Shown piece after piece: positions 63,741 through 64,000 of a stretch of 64,000 bases of DNA. Source of the DNA: Meghimatium bilineatum (Eukaryota; Mollusca; Gastropoda; Stylommatophora; Philomycidae). Numbering within the stretch: the first letter of the stretch is position 1; each line of letters opens with the position of its first letter. The stretch is taken from positions 16,412,834 to 16,476,833 of the forward strand of contig CM067299.1 in assembly GCA_034231615.1 (NCBI GenBank), in the 5' to 3' direction. Position numbers and translations under genes: made by a program. The notes below the pieces were generated by a model that had not been told where the DNA came from, made no database searches, and saw nothing but the letters and a program-made list of their open reading frames with translations.

Positions 63741-64000
63741 ATTGAGATATAAATAACCAAATGGTCAGAGGGTGTCCAACAAAGTGGATGGTGCTGCAGT
63801 AACCTAATGAACAAATAGTCAAGCAAAATGAATTAAACAGGTTGCTAAAACACTTACCTTGCCTATTAATAAAAATATATAAAAAGTATATATAAAAAAA
63901 CATACAATAAAACTAAACAGGACAATTCTCCACGTATCGGCTCAAATTGAACCTTTTTCAAGAGACAAACAACAGAAAACACCACATTAAAAACAAAATA

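Overview
The window looks like non-coding-rich nuclear DNA of an invertebrate animal. It is AT-rich, with canonical GT-AG introns. It is packed with decayed non-LTR retrotransposons (LINEs), short interspersed elements with target-site duplications, MITEs and tandem repeats. I see no bacterial operon, rRNA gene, intact tRNA gene or CRISPR array. The phylum cannot be fixed from the sequence; arthropod or mollusc are both possible. A run of 100 N at 9583-9682 is an assembly gap.

Host coding sequence is sparse. The best case is a four-exon 3' part of a VOPP1/WBP1-family gene on the + strand (exons 38427-38537, 40521-40773, 44529-44601, 48882-49120). The exon phases fit each other. Joined, they give a Cys-rich ectodomain end, a WYFWFL membrane entry, a CxGGC plus basic stop-transfer, and a proline-rich tail with two PPxY motifs and one LPxY motif. 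The acceptor and start of its transmembrane exon are tandemly duplicated in frame (69 bp). Other likely host exons are a clean terminal exon at 4756-4944, a weaker terminal exon at 6375-6540, and a Ser/Pro-rich first coding exon at 61105-61345.

The most unusual coding relic is at 26268-27738 (- strand). It carries a zinc-binding pattern like the N-terminal region of RAG1 and the invertebrate N-RAG-TP elements, followed by an in-frame 48-bp minisatellite. One frameshift separates the CRICGG motif from the rest, and a truncated SINE lies just downstream.

Region by region: 1-9 kb holds several LINE fragments (including an RT with a FADD box at 3238-4697) around two host exons. 9-25 kb holds MITEs, a chain of decayed LINEs at 13.3-16.9 kb and SINEs. 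25-28.1 kb holds a higher-order satellite, the RAG1-N-like ORF and a minisatellite. 28-36 kb is nested LINE/SINE/hAT MITE. 37-49 kb is the VOPP1/WBP1 gene, whose introns are filled with repeats, including a five-unit satellite derived from a LINE 3' tail. 49-60 kb is SINEs and RNase H-bearing LINE remnants. 60-64 kb holds the Ser/Pro-rich exon, a 1.2-kb GC-rich retro-insertion and another LINE fragment.

Family letters used below are local labels: SINE-A (about 279 bp) and SINE-B (about 150 bp) share a 3' half ending in (GAA)n. MITE-E is about 175 bp and pogo/Tigger-like. MITE-K is a fold-back element. H, L and P are tRNA-derived SINEs. LINE-C, -D, -M and -N are recurring LINE C-terminal types. 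G, I, J and O are unclassified repeats.
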